A DNA stretch of 30,219 nucleotides from an uncultured Clostridium sp. (GCA_900547475.1 URGW01000041.1:1-30219), one strand, 5' to 3'. Positions 8,818 to 16,684 are shown, numbered from the stretch's first letter. Program-made: numbers and translations. The notes: a model not told the origin generated them from the sequence alone.

Positions 8818-9722
8818 TTTTTATCTCCTTTAACATTTTGATTTTCATCATATAATTGATAAACAAATTTTCCTTGAGTATCAACCATAGCAATTAAAAC
8901 ATCCTTAATTGAATTAATATGATGTTTTTTCAATTCATGCTCAATCCAAACTTTATTTTTTCCGCTAGTAGTAAGTATATTATTATTAACATGCCCATCT
9001 AGAACATAAATTATAGGTAATCTAGGAGCTTGAGTTGAGTTATTACCTTTAGAACTACCTGAATTTGATGAAGTAGTTGAACTATTAGATCCACTAGAAC
9101 CTGTAGAATTACTTCTTTTATTATTTTTAGAAGAACTTTCATTTCCAGAAGCATTGCTGTTAGTGTTTTTAGTATTGCTAGAAGTACTTTCAGTGGAAGT
9201 GGGAGTTTGGCTTCTAGATGATGATAATGGTTGTGTATTAGAACTACAAGAAGTATCAACAGAAGCATTACTAGAACTACTTTGAGATGTTAAAAATGAT
9301 AATTGACCATTATTCTCTAAAATAGCATATTCAATTTCGTTTAAATCAAAATAACCTGCTAGCCTAAGTTCTTCCATAAGCTCATCTAAATTAATTTGTT
9401 GTTTTTTTAAAGCTTTGTAATTTATTTTACCTTTGCAAACTAAGATACAAGGTTCACCTTCAAGTATTTTTCTAGTAAACTGACTTTTAAGTTGTAATTG
9501 AGTTAATATTGTTTTTATAAACAGTAAAGTAATAATTGGAATAATACCAAGAATTAAGGGTAATCTAGTGTCTTGCATTGGAAGAGCTGCTAAGTCAGAT
9601 ATCATTATTGTTATAACAAATTCATATGGTTGTAATTCTCCAATTTGTCTCTTACCCATTAATCTCATTACAAGTATTACTAAGAAATATAAAAATATAG
9701 TTCTTATTAGAACAATGAACAT
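8814..9722 (-). CDS. DUF421 (YetF-like) membrane protein with Ser/Asn-rich insert
   Basis: The N-terminal 75 residues form about three membrane segments, with the DUF421 hallmarks RLMGKRQIGELQPYE (20-34) and ISDLAALPM. A cytoplasmic domain follows, with the GEPCILVCKGKI and LRLAGYFDLNEIEYAILENNG segments (88-140). YetF-type proteins are usually about 230 residues. This one has 302 because about 85 residues (146-230), almost all Ser, Asn, Thr and Gly, are inserted before the last conserved part (LPIIYVLDGHVN, 235-246). The insert is in frame and looks like a disordered linker. The family is linked to sporulation or spore-coat functions in some Bacillus, but the role here is unknown. The start follows GAGGTG. 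Confidence 0.75.
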   Translation of the reverse strand: MFIVLIRTIFLYFLVILVMRLMGKRQIGELQPYEFVITIMISDLAALPMQDTRLPLILGIIPIITLLFIKTILTQLQLKSQFTRKILEGEPCILVCKGKINYKALKKQQINLDELMEELRLAGYFDLNEIEYAILENNGQLSFLTSQSSSSNASVDTSCSSNTQPLSSSRSQTPTSTESTSSNTKNTNSNASGNESSSKNNKRSNSTGSSGSNSSTTSSNSGSSKGNNSTQAPRLPIIYVLDGHVNNNILTTSGKNKVWIEHELKKHHINSIKDVLIAMVDTQGKFVYQLYDENQNVKGDKK

Positions 9723-9778
9723 AATTAAATCACCTCTAAATAAGTATTTGTATAAAAAATACTTTTATTCTAAGTGAG

Positions 9779-9810
9779 AGTCCAAATTTTATATTTGGTT
9801 CCTCGAACTT
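9779..9810. repeat. 32-bp direct repeat, copy 1
   Basis: Identical over 32 bases to 9858-9889. Each copy holds a small palindrome (CCAAATTTTATATTTGG) followed by TTCCTCGAACTT. A separate 7-bp hairpin (ACTCAGC at 9811-9817 with GCTGAGT at 9829-9835) directly follows this copy. It lies in the 364-base spacer between divergent genes. The remaining spacer (about 9890-10076) is extremely AT-rich; I see no gene there and no promoter I would defend. Confidence 0.85.
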
Positions 9811-9857
9811 ACTCAGCGACTGAAAGGAGCTGAGTTTCCTTTAAAAAGAATAATACT

Positions 9858-9889
9858 AGTCCAAATTTTATATTTGGTTCCTCGAACTT
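9858..9889. repeat. 32-bp direct repeat, copy 2
   Basis: Second perfect copy of the 32-base sequence at 9779-9810, starting 79 bases later in the same orientation. Two copies flanking a hairpin could be duplicated operator sites or a small dispersed repeat. Only two copies with a single 47-base spacer are present, and no cas gene is near, so it is not a CRISPR array. Confidence 0.85.
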
Positions 9890-10086
9890 GCCTAAAACTA
9901 AAAATTTTAGAATAATAATTATTTTAATATATAAAATAATAGAATAATTTTTAAAGCTGTATATAATAAGAGTATAAAGAATTAATTAAAAAAATTTATA
10001 ATAAAACAAAATTTTGCACCAAATTTTATAATATGATTTTTTAATTAAGTAATGGTATTATAAGGATTTAGAAGGGTGGAGTAAGG

Positions 10087-11583
10087 ATGAAAGAAAATAT
10101 TAATTTAGTAAATAATAAAAATGACTCTATAGAAAGTGATTATACAAGAACATTACAATTTATCTTTATTAAAGCCACATTGGATTTATTTCCAGATGCA
10201 AAAATAACAATTCAACATAGTGTTGGTAAAGGGATATTCGGAGAAATATCTAAAGAAATCAATCTTAATGAAAAAGATATAGAAGATATAAAAATAAAAA
10301 TGCAAGAATTAATAGATAAGGATTTACCTATAAATAAAATTAAGGTAGCTAAAGAAGATGCAATTAATATTTTTAAATCTTATGATATGAATGATAAAGT
10401 TCTTTTATTAGAACAAGTAGATTTCAAAATAGTTAATTTATATGAATTAGATGGAAGATATGATTATTTTTATGGTCATATGACTAAAAGAACAAGTGAC
10501 ATAAAAGCTTTTGATTTAATTTATTATGAAAATGGATTCATTTTAAGAAGACCTAATGATTATCAAACTTTTACATTACCAGAGTTTGTAGAACAAAGAA
10601 AAATTACAAAAATATTTAGAGAAACTGAAAAATGGTTGAATATTTTAGAGGTTGGAAATGTTGGGGCTCTAAATGATAAGATTGATAAAGGCGAATTAAT
10701 TAACTTAGTAATGATTTCTGAAGCTTTACATGAAAAGAAAATTGCAGAAATTGCAGATAAAATTAATTTGAAAGATGAGGTTAAATTAATTTTAATAGCA
10801 GGACCAAGTTCTTCAGGAAAAACAACATTTGCCAATAGATTAGGTGTTCAATTAAGAGTTAATGGTATCATACCAATTCCAATATCTTTAGATGATTATT
10901 TTGTAAATAGAGATCAAACACCATTAGATGAAAATGGAGAATATGATTTTGAAACTATTGGTTCAGTAGATATAGAATTGTTTAATAAACATTTAAATTT
11001 AATATTGCAGGGTGAAGAAGTTGAAATACCAGAGTTTAACTTTATAAAAGGAGAACGAGAATGGGTAGGTAAGAAAGTTAAGTTACCTCCAAATGGTGTT
11101 ATTATAGTTGAGGGAATTCATGGATTAAATCCCATATTAACATCTCATATTGATGAAAAATATAAATTTAGAATTTATATTTCAGCATTAACTCAATTAA
11201 ATTTAGATAATCATAATAGGATAACCACTACTGATGTAAGAAAAATTAGAAGAATTGTAAGAGATCAATTATCAAGAGGTCATGGGGCGGAAGATACCTT
11301 AAAGATGTGGCATAAGATAAAAAGAGGTGAAAAGAAAAATATTTTTGTTTATCAAGAAGAAGCAGATGTAATGTTCAATTCTACTTTAGTTTATGAGTTA
11401 TGTGTATTAAAGAAATATGCAATTCAAGAGCTTAATAAAATTAAAGAAGATAGTATTGTTTATAATGAAGCTAAAAGACTAAAGGGATTATTAGGATTCT
11501 TTAGAGAAATTGATAAGGATGTAGTTCCAGAAAACTCAATTTTAAGAGAATTTATTGGAGGAAGCGTTTTCTATAAATATTAG
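10087..11583 (+). CDS. Uridine-kinase-like nucleoside kinase with N-terminal ThrRS-like region
   Basis: The C-terminal half is a P-loop kinase of the uridine kinase/phosphoribulokinase family: Walker A GPSSSGKTT at residues 239-247, then SLDDYFVNRDQTP and a VEGIHGLNP segment. The N-terminal 200 residues resemble the editing-associated region of threonyl-tRNA synthetases (for example YGHMTKRTSDIKAFDL), an arrangement known for clostridial proteins annotated as nucleoside kinases. At 498 residues it is about twice the size of a plain Udk. The likely reaction is ATP-dependent nucleoside phosphorylation in pyrimidine salvage, but the substrate is not proven and a simple udk name would be unsafe. 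GGAG precedes the ATG. It is probably monocistronic. Confidence 0.8.
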   Translation: MKENINLVNNKNDSIESDYTRTLQFIFIKATLDLFPDAKITIQHSVGKGIFGEISKEINLNEKDIEDIKIKMQELIDKDLPINKIKVAKEDAINIFKSYDMNDKVLLLEQVDFKIVNLYELDGRYDYFYGHMTKRTSDIKAFDLIYYENGFILRRPNDYQTFTLPEFVEQRKITKIFRETEKWLNILEVGNVGALNDKIDKGELINLVMISEALHEKKIAEIADKINLKDEVKLILIAGPSSSGKTTFANRLGVQLRVNGIIPIPISLDDYFVNRDQTPLDENGEYDFETIGSVDIELFNKHLNLILQGEEVEIPEFNFIKGEREWVGKKVKLPPNGVIIVEGIHGLNPILTSHIDEKYKFRIYISALTQLNLDNHNRITTTDVRKIRRIVRDQLSRGHGAEDTLKMWHKIKRGEKKNIFVYQEEADVMFNSTLVYELCVLKKYAIQELNKIKEDSIVYNEAKRLKGLLGFFREIDKDVVPENSILREFIGGSVFYKY

Positions 11584-11589
11584 AAAGTT

Positions 11590-11912
11590 ATCTAAATTGT
11601 TTGTTAAGAATTTGATGCCGTGATGACGAAAATTAATGATATTAAACTATAAAGGTGGCGTTATAAGCAAACACATGGAAAAAGAAAAATGAAATATTAA
11701 TTTGGAGAGAACATTGAAATTGAGTCTTAGAGTTTATATAATTGATGGAGTAAAATTGGCGTAAAGAAGTTTTTACTGTTTGAGATAACAGCGAGTTTAA
11801 AAACTTTAGCCAACTTTACGGAATCAATCATATAAATTCTAGACGAAAATTTCACAGTTCCCGGAAAATAAATATTTCATTTTTTCGATCACAAGTGGTG
11901 CATAATATTATT
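11590..11912. repeat. Long palindromic intergenic repeat, copy 2 (complete)
   Basis: The spacer between the nucleoside kinase gene and sdaAB is one long imperfect palindrome of about 323 bases. Inner arms pair around 11725-11776 and 11788-11845 (TTTATATAATTGAT against ATCAATCATATAAA, and further matched blocks). The centre is a small CTGTT/AACAG stem near 11778-11793. The outer left arm holds the 29-nt block identical to the reverse complement of 135-163. The outer right arm (11846-11912) matches the other copies more loosely. It begins seven bases after a stop codon. I see no ORF with a ribosome binding site in it. Any sdaAB promoter would have to lie in it or in the 30 bases after it. Confidence 0.75.
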
Positions 11913-11942
11913 ATTTAACATAATAAAATTGGAGGTTACATA

Positions 11943-12620
11943 ATGAAAAGTGTAGGAGTTTTTGATATATTAGGGCCTATAATGGTTGGTCCATCATCAT
12001 CACATACAGCAGGTGCTGCAAGACTTGGAAAGGTTGCAAGAGCTGTTGCTGGAGCAGATATAGAAGATGTAACATTTTATTTACATGGATCATTTGCTAA
12101 AACATATAAAGGACATGGAACTGATAGAGCATTAGTTGCAGGGATATTAGGAATGGAACCAAGTGATTTGAGGCTTAGAGATTCTTTGGAGATAGCTAAA
12201 GAAAAAGGTCTTAAAATAAGATTTAGAGAAGCTGACTTAGGTGATGTTCATCCTAATACAGTTAAGTTTGTTATAAAAGGAAAAGAAGGTACATATGAGC
12301 TTATAGGTTCTTCTATTGGAGGAGGAAGCATAGAGGTTACATCAGTTAATGGAAACTCAGTTAACTTTACTGGAGCATATCCTACTATTATTGTTTCAAA
12401 TAAGGATGTTCCAGGGGTAGTATCTAAAGTAACATCAATACTTTACGATAATGATATAAATATTGCTTTTATGAAAGTATTTAGAAATCAAAAAGGTAGA
12501 GATGCAACAATGGTATTTGAAGTTGACCATGAAGTTACATCAGAAATTATAGGTAGTGTTAAAGCTATTGAAGGTATAAATAAAGTAATAAAAATTAATC
12601 CAATTAAGGAGGGGGAATAG
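11943..12620 (+). CDS. sdaAB: L-serine dehydratase, beta subunit
   Basis: Small subunit of the iron-sulfur L-serine dehydratase that converts serine to pyruvate and ammonia. The N-terminal SVGVFDILGPIMVGPSSSHT segment (3-22) is the family signature for the serine-binding beta domain, and an ACT-like regulatory domain occupies about 148-225. The 225-residue length is usual. GGAGGT precedes the ATG. The alpha subunit gene starts one base after the stop codon, so the two form an operon. The oxygen-sensitive two-subunit type is typical of anaerobic Firmicutes. Confidence 0.95.
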   Translation: MKSVGVFDILGPIMVGPSSSHTAGAARLGKVARAVAGADIEDVTFYLHGSFAKTYKGHGTDRALVAGILGMEPSDLRLRDSLEIAKEKGLKIRFREADLGDVHPNTVKFVIKGKEGTYELIGSSIGGGSIEVTSVNGNSVNFTGAYPTIIVSNKDVPGVVSKVTSILYDNDINIAFMKVFRNQKGRDATMVFEVDHEVTSEIIGSVKAIEGINKVIKINPIKEGE

Positions 12621-12621
12621 T

Positions 12622-13500
12622 ATGTTAGCAAGATCAGGTGAAGAGTTATTAAAAATATGTGAAGAGGAAAACATATCATTAAGTGAATATGCCATAAGAG
12701 TTGAAATGGAAGATAAGGGGCTATCTAGAGAAGAAGTTTATGAAAAGATGGCTAAAAATTTAAAGGTAATGAAAGACGGAGCTACTGAAGGTAGAGAAAA
12801 AGAAGTATATTCATTAAGTGGTCTTATTGGTGGAGATGGATATAGGATTCAAAAATATTTAGAAAAAGGAAGTACTTTAACTGGAGATGTAACTGTAAAG
12901 GCAATGGCAATGGCATTATCATCATCTGAAGTTAATGCAGGTATGGGAAGAATAGTGGCATGTCCAACAGCTGGATCTTGTGGAATATTACCTGCTGTAA
13001 TTTTATCAGCAGGTGAGAAGTTAGGAAAAACAGATGAAGAACTTATAGATGCATTATTTACTTCAGCTGCAGTTGGAATGATAATTGGAATGAATGCAAC
13101 TCTTTCAGGAGCAGAAGGTGGATGTCAAGCTGAATGCGGGTCTGCAGCGGCTATGGGATCAGCAGCAGTTGTCGAAATGATGGGTGGTACGCCTAGTATG
13201 GCATTAGATGCAGCTGCAATAGTTATTAAAAATGTACTTGGACTTGTTTGTGACCCTGTAGCAGGACTAGTTGAAATACCATGTGCAAAAAGAAATGCAG
13301 CAGGAGCTATAAGCGCACTTTGTACAGCAGATATGGTTATGGCTGGCGTATCTAGTAAAATACCATTTGATGATACTGTATCAGCTATGTATAAGGTAGG
13401 AAAGAGCCTTCCATCAGCACTTAGAGAAACTGCAATGGGTGGAGTTGCTGTGACAAAGGCAGGACTTGAACTTCGTAAAAAAGTCTTTGGAGAAGAATAA
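12622..13500 (+). CDS. sdaAA: L-serine dehydratase, alpha subunit
   Basis: Large catalytic subunit of serine dehydratase, expected to carry a 4Fe-4S cluster. Conserved Cys-containing segments are CPTAGSCG (114-121), GGCQAECG (166-173), VCDPVAGLVEIPC (209-221) and a Gly-rich AEGG loop. Cys168, Cys210 and Cys221 are likely cluster ligands, by family knowledge and not proven here. At 292 residues it is complete. GGAGGGG lies at the end of sdaAB, so the genes are translationally coupled. A short spacer without a terminator leads to the ThiM-like gene. Confidence 0.95.
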   Translation: MLARSGEELLKICEEENISLSEYAIRVEMEDKGLSREEVYEKMAKNLKVMKDGATEGREKEVYSLSGLIGGDGYRIQKYLEKGSTLTGDVTVKAMAMALSSSEVNAGMGRIVACPTAGSCGILPAVILSAGEKLGKTDEELIDALFTSAAVGMIIGMNATLSGAEGGCQAECGSAAAMGSAAVVEMMGGTPSMALDAAAIVIKNVLGLVCDPVAGLVEIPCAKRNAAGAISALCTADMVMAGVSSKIPFDDTVSAMYKVGKSLPSALRETAMGGVAVTKAGLELRKKVFGEE

Positions 13501-13586
13501 AATTATATTATGCACATTGTAGATTTTGTCGAATATTATATTATTAGGCAAAGATTGCACTATAGATAATAAAGTGAGGAAGAGCT

Positions 13587-14414
13587 ATGAGGCTTAATGA
13601 AGAGTCTATAAAATATATATTAGACTTGCAAAAGAATATTCTACCTCTTATTTATTGTTGTGCTAATAATGAAAGATTACGTAGTTTAGAATCTATAGTT
13701 AATCATTATAATGGCAGATTAACTTATAAAAATAGCTATGAATATAAAGAATCTGATCTAATAAATACATTACTGATTTTTTTAGATGAAATAAATTCAG
13801 ATGGTGTATTAGATATAGAAAAAGCTTTAATAGCTATGAATAAAAGAGAGATAGTATTATTAGAAGCCAATGGAATAGATTCGTTAATTAACAAAAGAAA
13901 TTTAGCATTAAGTATTATAAATAGATATGATATTAATGTTATTAAAGGAACAAAGAGTGAAATAGAAACTTTGATAAAATTTCAAGAAAATGATGAAGAA
14001 AGCAAGATAAATTATGAAAATGATAACTGTAAATTTAGAAATTTTTCAAAGAGAAATAACAGTGTAATAATTATAAAAGATGATAAGTATTATATAACCG
14101 ATGGATACAGTGAATTTATTATAAAAAATAATAGTAATGAATTATATGATAAAGATATATTAGATAATATATATATAGGAATGATAGCTGTTAGCATTGG
14201 AGTATGCAAAAACAAAAGCGAAATAATTCAAGCTATATTAATTGCAACAATAGCTTTTTACATTGGAGAAAAAAGAGCATTAAACTACTTGGTAAATAGT
14301 AAGATTATAGATAATAAAGATATAGAGTCCTATTTATTAAATGAAATATATAAGATTGATATAGATACTATAAAGTCATATGGAGATGTATATTATTCTT
14401 TTAAAAGAGGCTAA
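13587..14414 (+). CDS. Divergent ThiM-like (hydroxyethylthiazole kinase fold) protein, probably inactive
   Basis: A 275-residue protein that I do not recognise as a named gene. Its order of motifs follows ThiM of the ribokinase superfamily: NILPLIYCCANNERLRSLE at 17-35 (in place of the N-terminal substrate segment), VIKGTKSEIETL at 118-129 (ThiM: IRGNASEI), YITDG at 169-173 and FYIGEKRA at 224-231 (ThiM: YGIAGELA). The ThiM catalytic GTGC motif is expected near 190-194 and reads ILDN, and the Gly-rich DPVGAG segment is missing. If the fold is right it has lost ATP phosphoryl-transfer chemistry. No thiamine gene or TPP riboswitch is nearby. The ATG follows GTGAGGAAG. A perfect hairpin terminator follows. 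Confidence 0.5.
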   Translation: MRLNEESIKYILDLQKNILPLIYCCANNERLRSLESIVNHYNGRLTYKNSYEYKESDLINTLLIFLDEINSDGVLDIEKALIAMNKREIVLLEANGIDSLINKRNLALSIINRYDINVIKGTKSEIETLIKFQENDEESKINYENDNCKFRNFSKRNNSVIIIKDDKYYITDGYSEFIIKNNSNELYDKDILDNIYIGMIAVSIGVCKNKSEIIQAILIATIAFYIGEKRALNYLVNSKIIDNKDIESYLLNEIYKIDIDTIKSYGDVYYSFKRG

Positions 14415-14450
14415 ATATAAAAAGAGCACGAAAGTGCTCTTTTTATATTT
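14413..14450. terminator. Bidirectional intrinsic terminator
   Basis: A perfect 17-bp stem (14413-14429 with 14434-14450) has a GAAA tetraloop, a GAGCAC/GTGCTC core and A/T tracts on each side. It lies between the convergent ThiM-like gene and the aldolase gene and can stop transcription in both directions. Confidence 0.92.
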
Positions 14451-14457
14451 AAAGGAA

Positions 14458-15321
14458 TTAAGCTTTGTTGATTGATCCGAATAATTCCATTTTTTCTTTA
14501 ACTGTAGCTTTGATAGCTTCGAATCCAGGATTTAATAACTTTCTTGGGTCAAATCCTTTTCCTTCTTTATCTTTTCCAGCTTCAACGTAAGCTCTTGTAG
14601 CTTCTTGGAATGCTAATTGACATTCAGTGTTAACGTTGATTTTAGAAACTCCTAAAGATATAGCTTTTTTGATCATATCTTCTGGAATTCCAGTTCCACC
14701 GTGTAATACTAATGGCATGTTTCCGCAAGCTGTGTTGATTTCTTCTAAAGCATCGAAAGCAAGTCCTTGCCAGTTTGCTGGGTATTTTCCGTGGATGTTT
14801 CCGATACCAGCAGCTAACATAGTAACTCCTAAATCAGCGATTGATTTACATTCTTGAGCATCAGCAACTTCACCTTTACCAACAACTCCGTCTTCTTCTC
14901 CACCGATTGATCCAACTTCTGCTTCTAAAGATAATCCTTTTTCAGAAGTAACTTTAACTAATTCAGTAGTCTTTTCGATGTTTTCAGCGATTGGATAGTG
15001 AGATCCATCAAACATAACTGATGAGAATCCAGCTTCCATAGCTTTGTAGCATCCTTCGTAGCTACCGTGGTCTAAGTGTAGAGCAACTGGTACAGTGATG
15101 TTTAATTCTTCTAACATACCGTTAACCATTCCTACGATAGTTTTGTATCCACACATATACTTTCCAGCACCTTCAGATACTCCTAAGATTACTGGTGAGT
15201 TATTTTCTTGTGCAGTTAATAAAATAGCTTTAGTCCATTCTAAGTTGTTGATGTTGAATTGACCAACAGCATATTTTCCTTCTCTTGCTTTGTTTAACAT
15301 TTCTTTAGCTGAAACTAACAT
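14458..15321 (-). CDS. fba: Class II fructose-1,6-bisphosphate aldolase
   Basis: Zinc-dependent glycolytic aldolase that cleaves fructose 1,6-bisphosphate into two triose phosphates. Visible signatures include HLDHGSYEG (metal and substrate site), EVGSIGGEEDG, HGKYP and the LHGGTGIP segment followed by KINVNTE. The protein is 287 residues long, usual for this type. An in-frame ATG 18 bases upstream (15339) would place GGAGGT inside the coding region. The ATG at 15321, seven bases after that site, is the better start. It is monocistronic with a promoter about 100 bases upstream. Its codons are GC-richer at wobble sites than its neighbours, as expected for a highly expressed gene. Confidence 0.95.
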   Translation of the reverse strand: MLVSAKEMLNKAREGKYAVGQFNINNLEWTKAILLTAQENNSPVILGVSEGAGKYMCGYKTIVGMVNGMLEELNITVPVALHLDHGSYEGCYKAMEAGFSSVMFDGSHYPIAENIEKTTELVKVTSEKGLSLEAEVGSIGGEEDGVVGKGEVADAQECKSIADLGVTMLAAGIGNIHGKYPANWQGLAFDALEEINTACGNMPLVLHGGTGIPEDMIKKAISLGVSKINVNTECQLAFQEATRAYVEAGKDKEGKGFDPRKLLNPGFEAIKATVKEKMELFGSINKA

Positions 15322-15423
15322 GGCAATACCTCCGTACATTTAAAATATTATAGAGAATTTGTTAAATCTTACTTAATGTTATAAAATTAACAATTATGTA
15401 TATCAATTTATTCTCCATTGGTT

Positions 15424-15452
15424 ATTATACCTTAAATTAATAAGAATGAAAA
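15424..15452 (-). promoter_or_regulatory. Candidate fba promoter
   Basis: On the minus strand a -10 TATAAT (15424-15429) is 17 bases from a -35-like TTTTCA (15447-15452), about 100 bases before the aldolase start. The rest of the 328-base spacer to the PHP gene is AT-rich. It holds a second TATAAT on the plus strand (15539-15544) overlapping an 8-bp hairpin (15542-15565) with a short T-run. I see no gene in it. Confidence 0.4.
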
Positions 15453-15649
15453 CAAAAAAATAAGTAAATTAACTTTAATCATAGTAAGGAAGACTTATTT
15501 AATTTATTATTACATAAAAATAAATTAAATAAATATGATATAATACTCTATTAGGAAAGAGTATTTTTCTAGAAGGTAAAGTGATAATTTAAATTGATTA
15601 AAATATAAGATTTGAATTAATAAAATTTTTAAAAACTTAGGAGGAAAGT

Positions 15650-16486
15650 ATGTTAACAGATTTACATATACATAGTTATTATTCTGATGGAACAATGTCA
15701 CCACAAGAAATAGTTAAAGATGCTAAAAGTAAGAATGTAGGTGTTATTTCAGTAACTGATCATGATGTTTTAGATTCATATGAAGAAGTGAAAAGGGAAT
15801 CAGAAAAAGAAGGAATTATTGCAATAAGAGGAGTTGAAATAGACTCAATATTTGAGGGACATTTGGTACATCTATTAGCATATAAGTTTAATGATAATGA
15901 CAATTTTTTTAATTTAGTAAATAATGCTAAAGAAAATTTATTAGAAACTAGTATAGAACTTATAAGAAGAATGGAAAAAGATTATGAAGATATATCTTTA
16001 GAAGATTATAATTCTTATGAATACAATAGAAGAAAAGGTGGATGGAAGGGAATACATTATTTATTTGATAGAGGTATTACTGAAGGGCTTTTTGATGGTA
16101 TGAAATTTTATGGTAAATATGAATGTGGACATGAAAAGTTTGATTTTCCAGGTGTAAAAGAAGTTTGTGATATTACACATGAGGCTGGAGGATATGTAGT
16201 ATTAGCACATCCATGTAATTATTATAAAGATAAAACTAAAGAAGAAATATTAGCTAAACTTGAAATACTAAAGGAATTGGGTATTGATGGAGTTGAGTGT
16301 TATTATCCTGCGAATAGTGATTTAATGACAGAAACATGTTTAGAATTCTGTAGAAAAAATAATATGATAATAACAGCAGGGTCAGATGGACATGGAGATT
16401 TTGGAGCTGTAAGTAAAGGGGTAGAATACTATATAGGTGCAATCAATAAGGATAGCAGTTTATTAAACATTGAAAAATTACTTTAA
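15650..16486 (+). CDS. PHP-domain metal-dependent phosphoesterase
   Basis: Complete PHP fold of 278 residues. Metal ligands visible are HIH with YSDGT (6-14), TDHD (36-39), GVEID (61-65), LAHP (185-188) and the closing GSDGHGD (244-250). This is the pattern of the YciV/TrpH group, some members of which are 3',5'-nucleoside bisphosphatases or 5'-to-3' exoribonucleases (RNase AM) acting on short RNA. The substrate here is not known. GGAGG lies seven bases before the ATG. It stands alone between the aldolase and an intergenic hairpin. Confidence 0.85.
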   Translation: MLTDLHIHSYYSDGTMSPQEIVKDAKSKNVGVISVTDHDVLDSYEEVKRESEKEGIIAIRGVEIDSIFEGHLVHLLAYKFNDNDNFFNLVNNAKENLLETSIELIRRMEKDYEDISLEDYNSYEYNRRKGGWKGIHYLFDRGITEGLFDGMKFYGKYECGHEKFDFPGVKEVCDITHEAGGYVVLAHPCNYYKDKTKEEILAKLEILKELGIDGVECYYPANSDLMTETCLEFCRKNNMIITAGSDGHGDFGAVSKGVEYYIGAINKDSSLLNIEKLL

Positions 16487-16509
16487 TTCATAGAAGGCTT
16501 AAATGGGGT

Positions 16510-16598
16510 TGTCGTACAAGAATTTTATATATAATATATTGTTTTTATATAATTAAAAAGCAACACAATATATTATAGTATTTATTCTTAATACGACA
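16510..16598. repeat. 89-bp imperfect inverted repeat
   Basis: Nested arms pair as TGTCGTA (16510-16516) with TACGACA (16592-16598), AAGAAT (16518-16523) with ATTCTT (16584-16589), and TATAATATATTGT (16530-16542) with ACAATATATTATA (16565-16577). A 22-base AT-rich loop closes the structure. The outer TGTCGTA ends make it look like a tiny MITE or palindromic repeat. It lacks a clear T-run, so it is not a standard terminator for the PHP gene upstream. The remainder of the spacer holds the tRNA-Leu terminator, tRNA and promoter. Confidence 0.65.
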
Positions 16599-16652
16599 GC
16601 TACATTTTTATATTTTATAAATCAGACAGATAAATTAAATATTCTATAATGC

Positions 16653-16684
16653 AAAAAAAGACTGTATAATTTATACAGTCTTTT
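16653..16684 (-). terminator. Intrinsic terminator of tRNA-Leu
   Basis: A 14-bp stem (16656-16669 with 16671-16684) lies directly behind the CCA end of the tRNA gene and is followed on the minus strand by a run of seven T. Confidence 0.88.

Noticed and set aside
9011..9268. Open frame of 85 codons on the minus strand, almost all Leu, Val and Ile
   Set aside because: It is a shifted frame of the Ser/Asn-rich linker of the DUF421 gene; AGT/AAT/TCT-type repeats produce it.
9779..9889. Two 32-bp direct repeats with a 47-base spacer, possible minimal CRISPR array
   Set aside because: Only two units, a spacer that itself forms a hairpin, and no cas genes anywhere in the window.
13501..13586. TPP riboswitch before the ThiM-like gene
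   Set aside because: The 86-base spacer is too short and lacks the conserved CTGAGA and ACCTGA-type elements.
15322..15649. Riboswitch or attenuator in the spacer between fba and the PHP gene
   Set aside because: Only one 8-bp hairpin with a short T-run overlapping a possible -10 was found; there is no conserved riboswitch core or competing stem.
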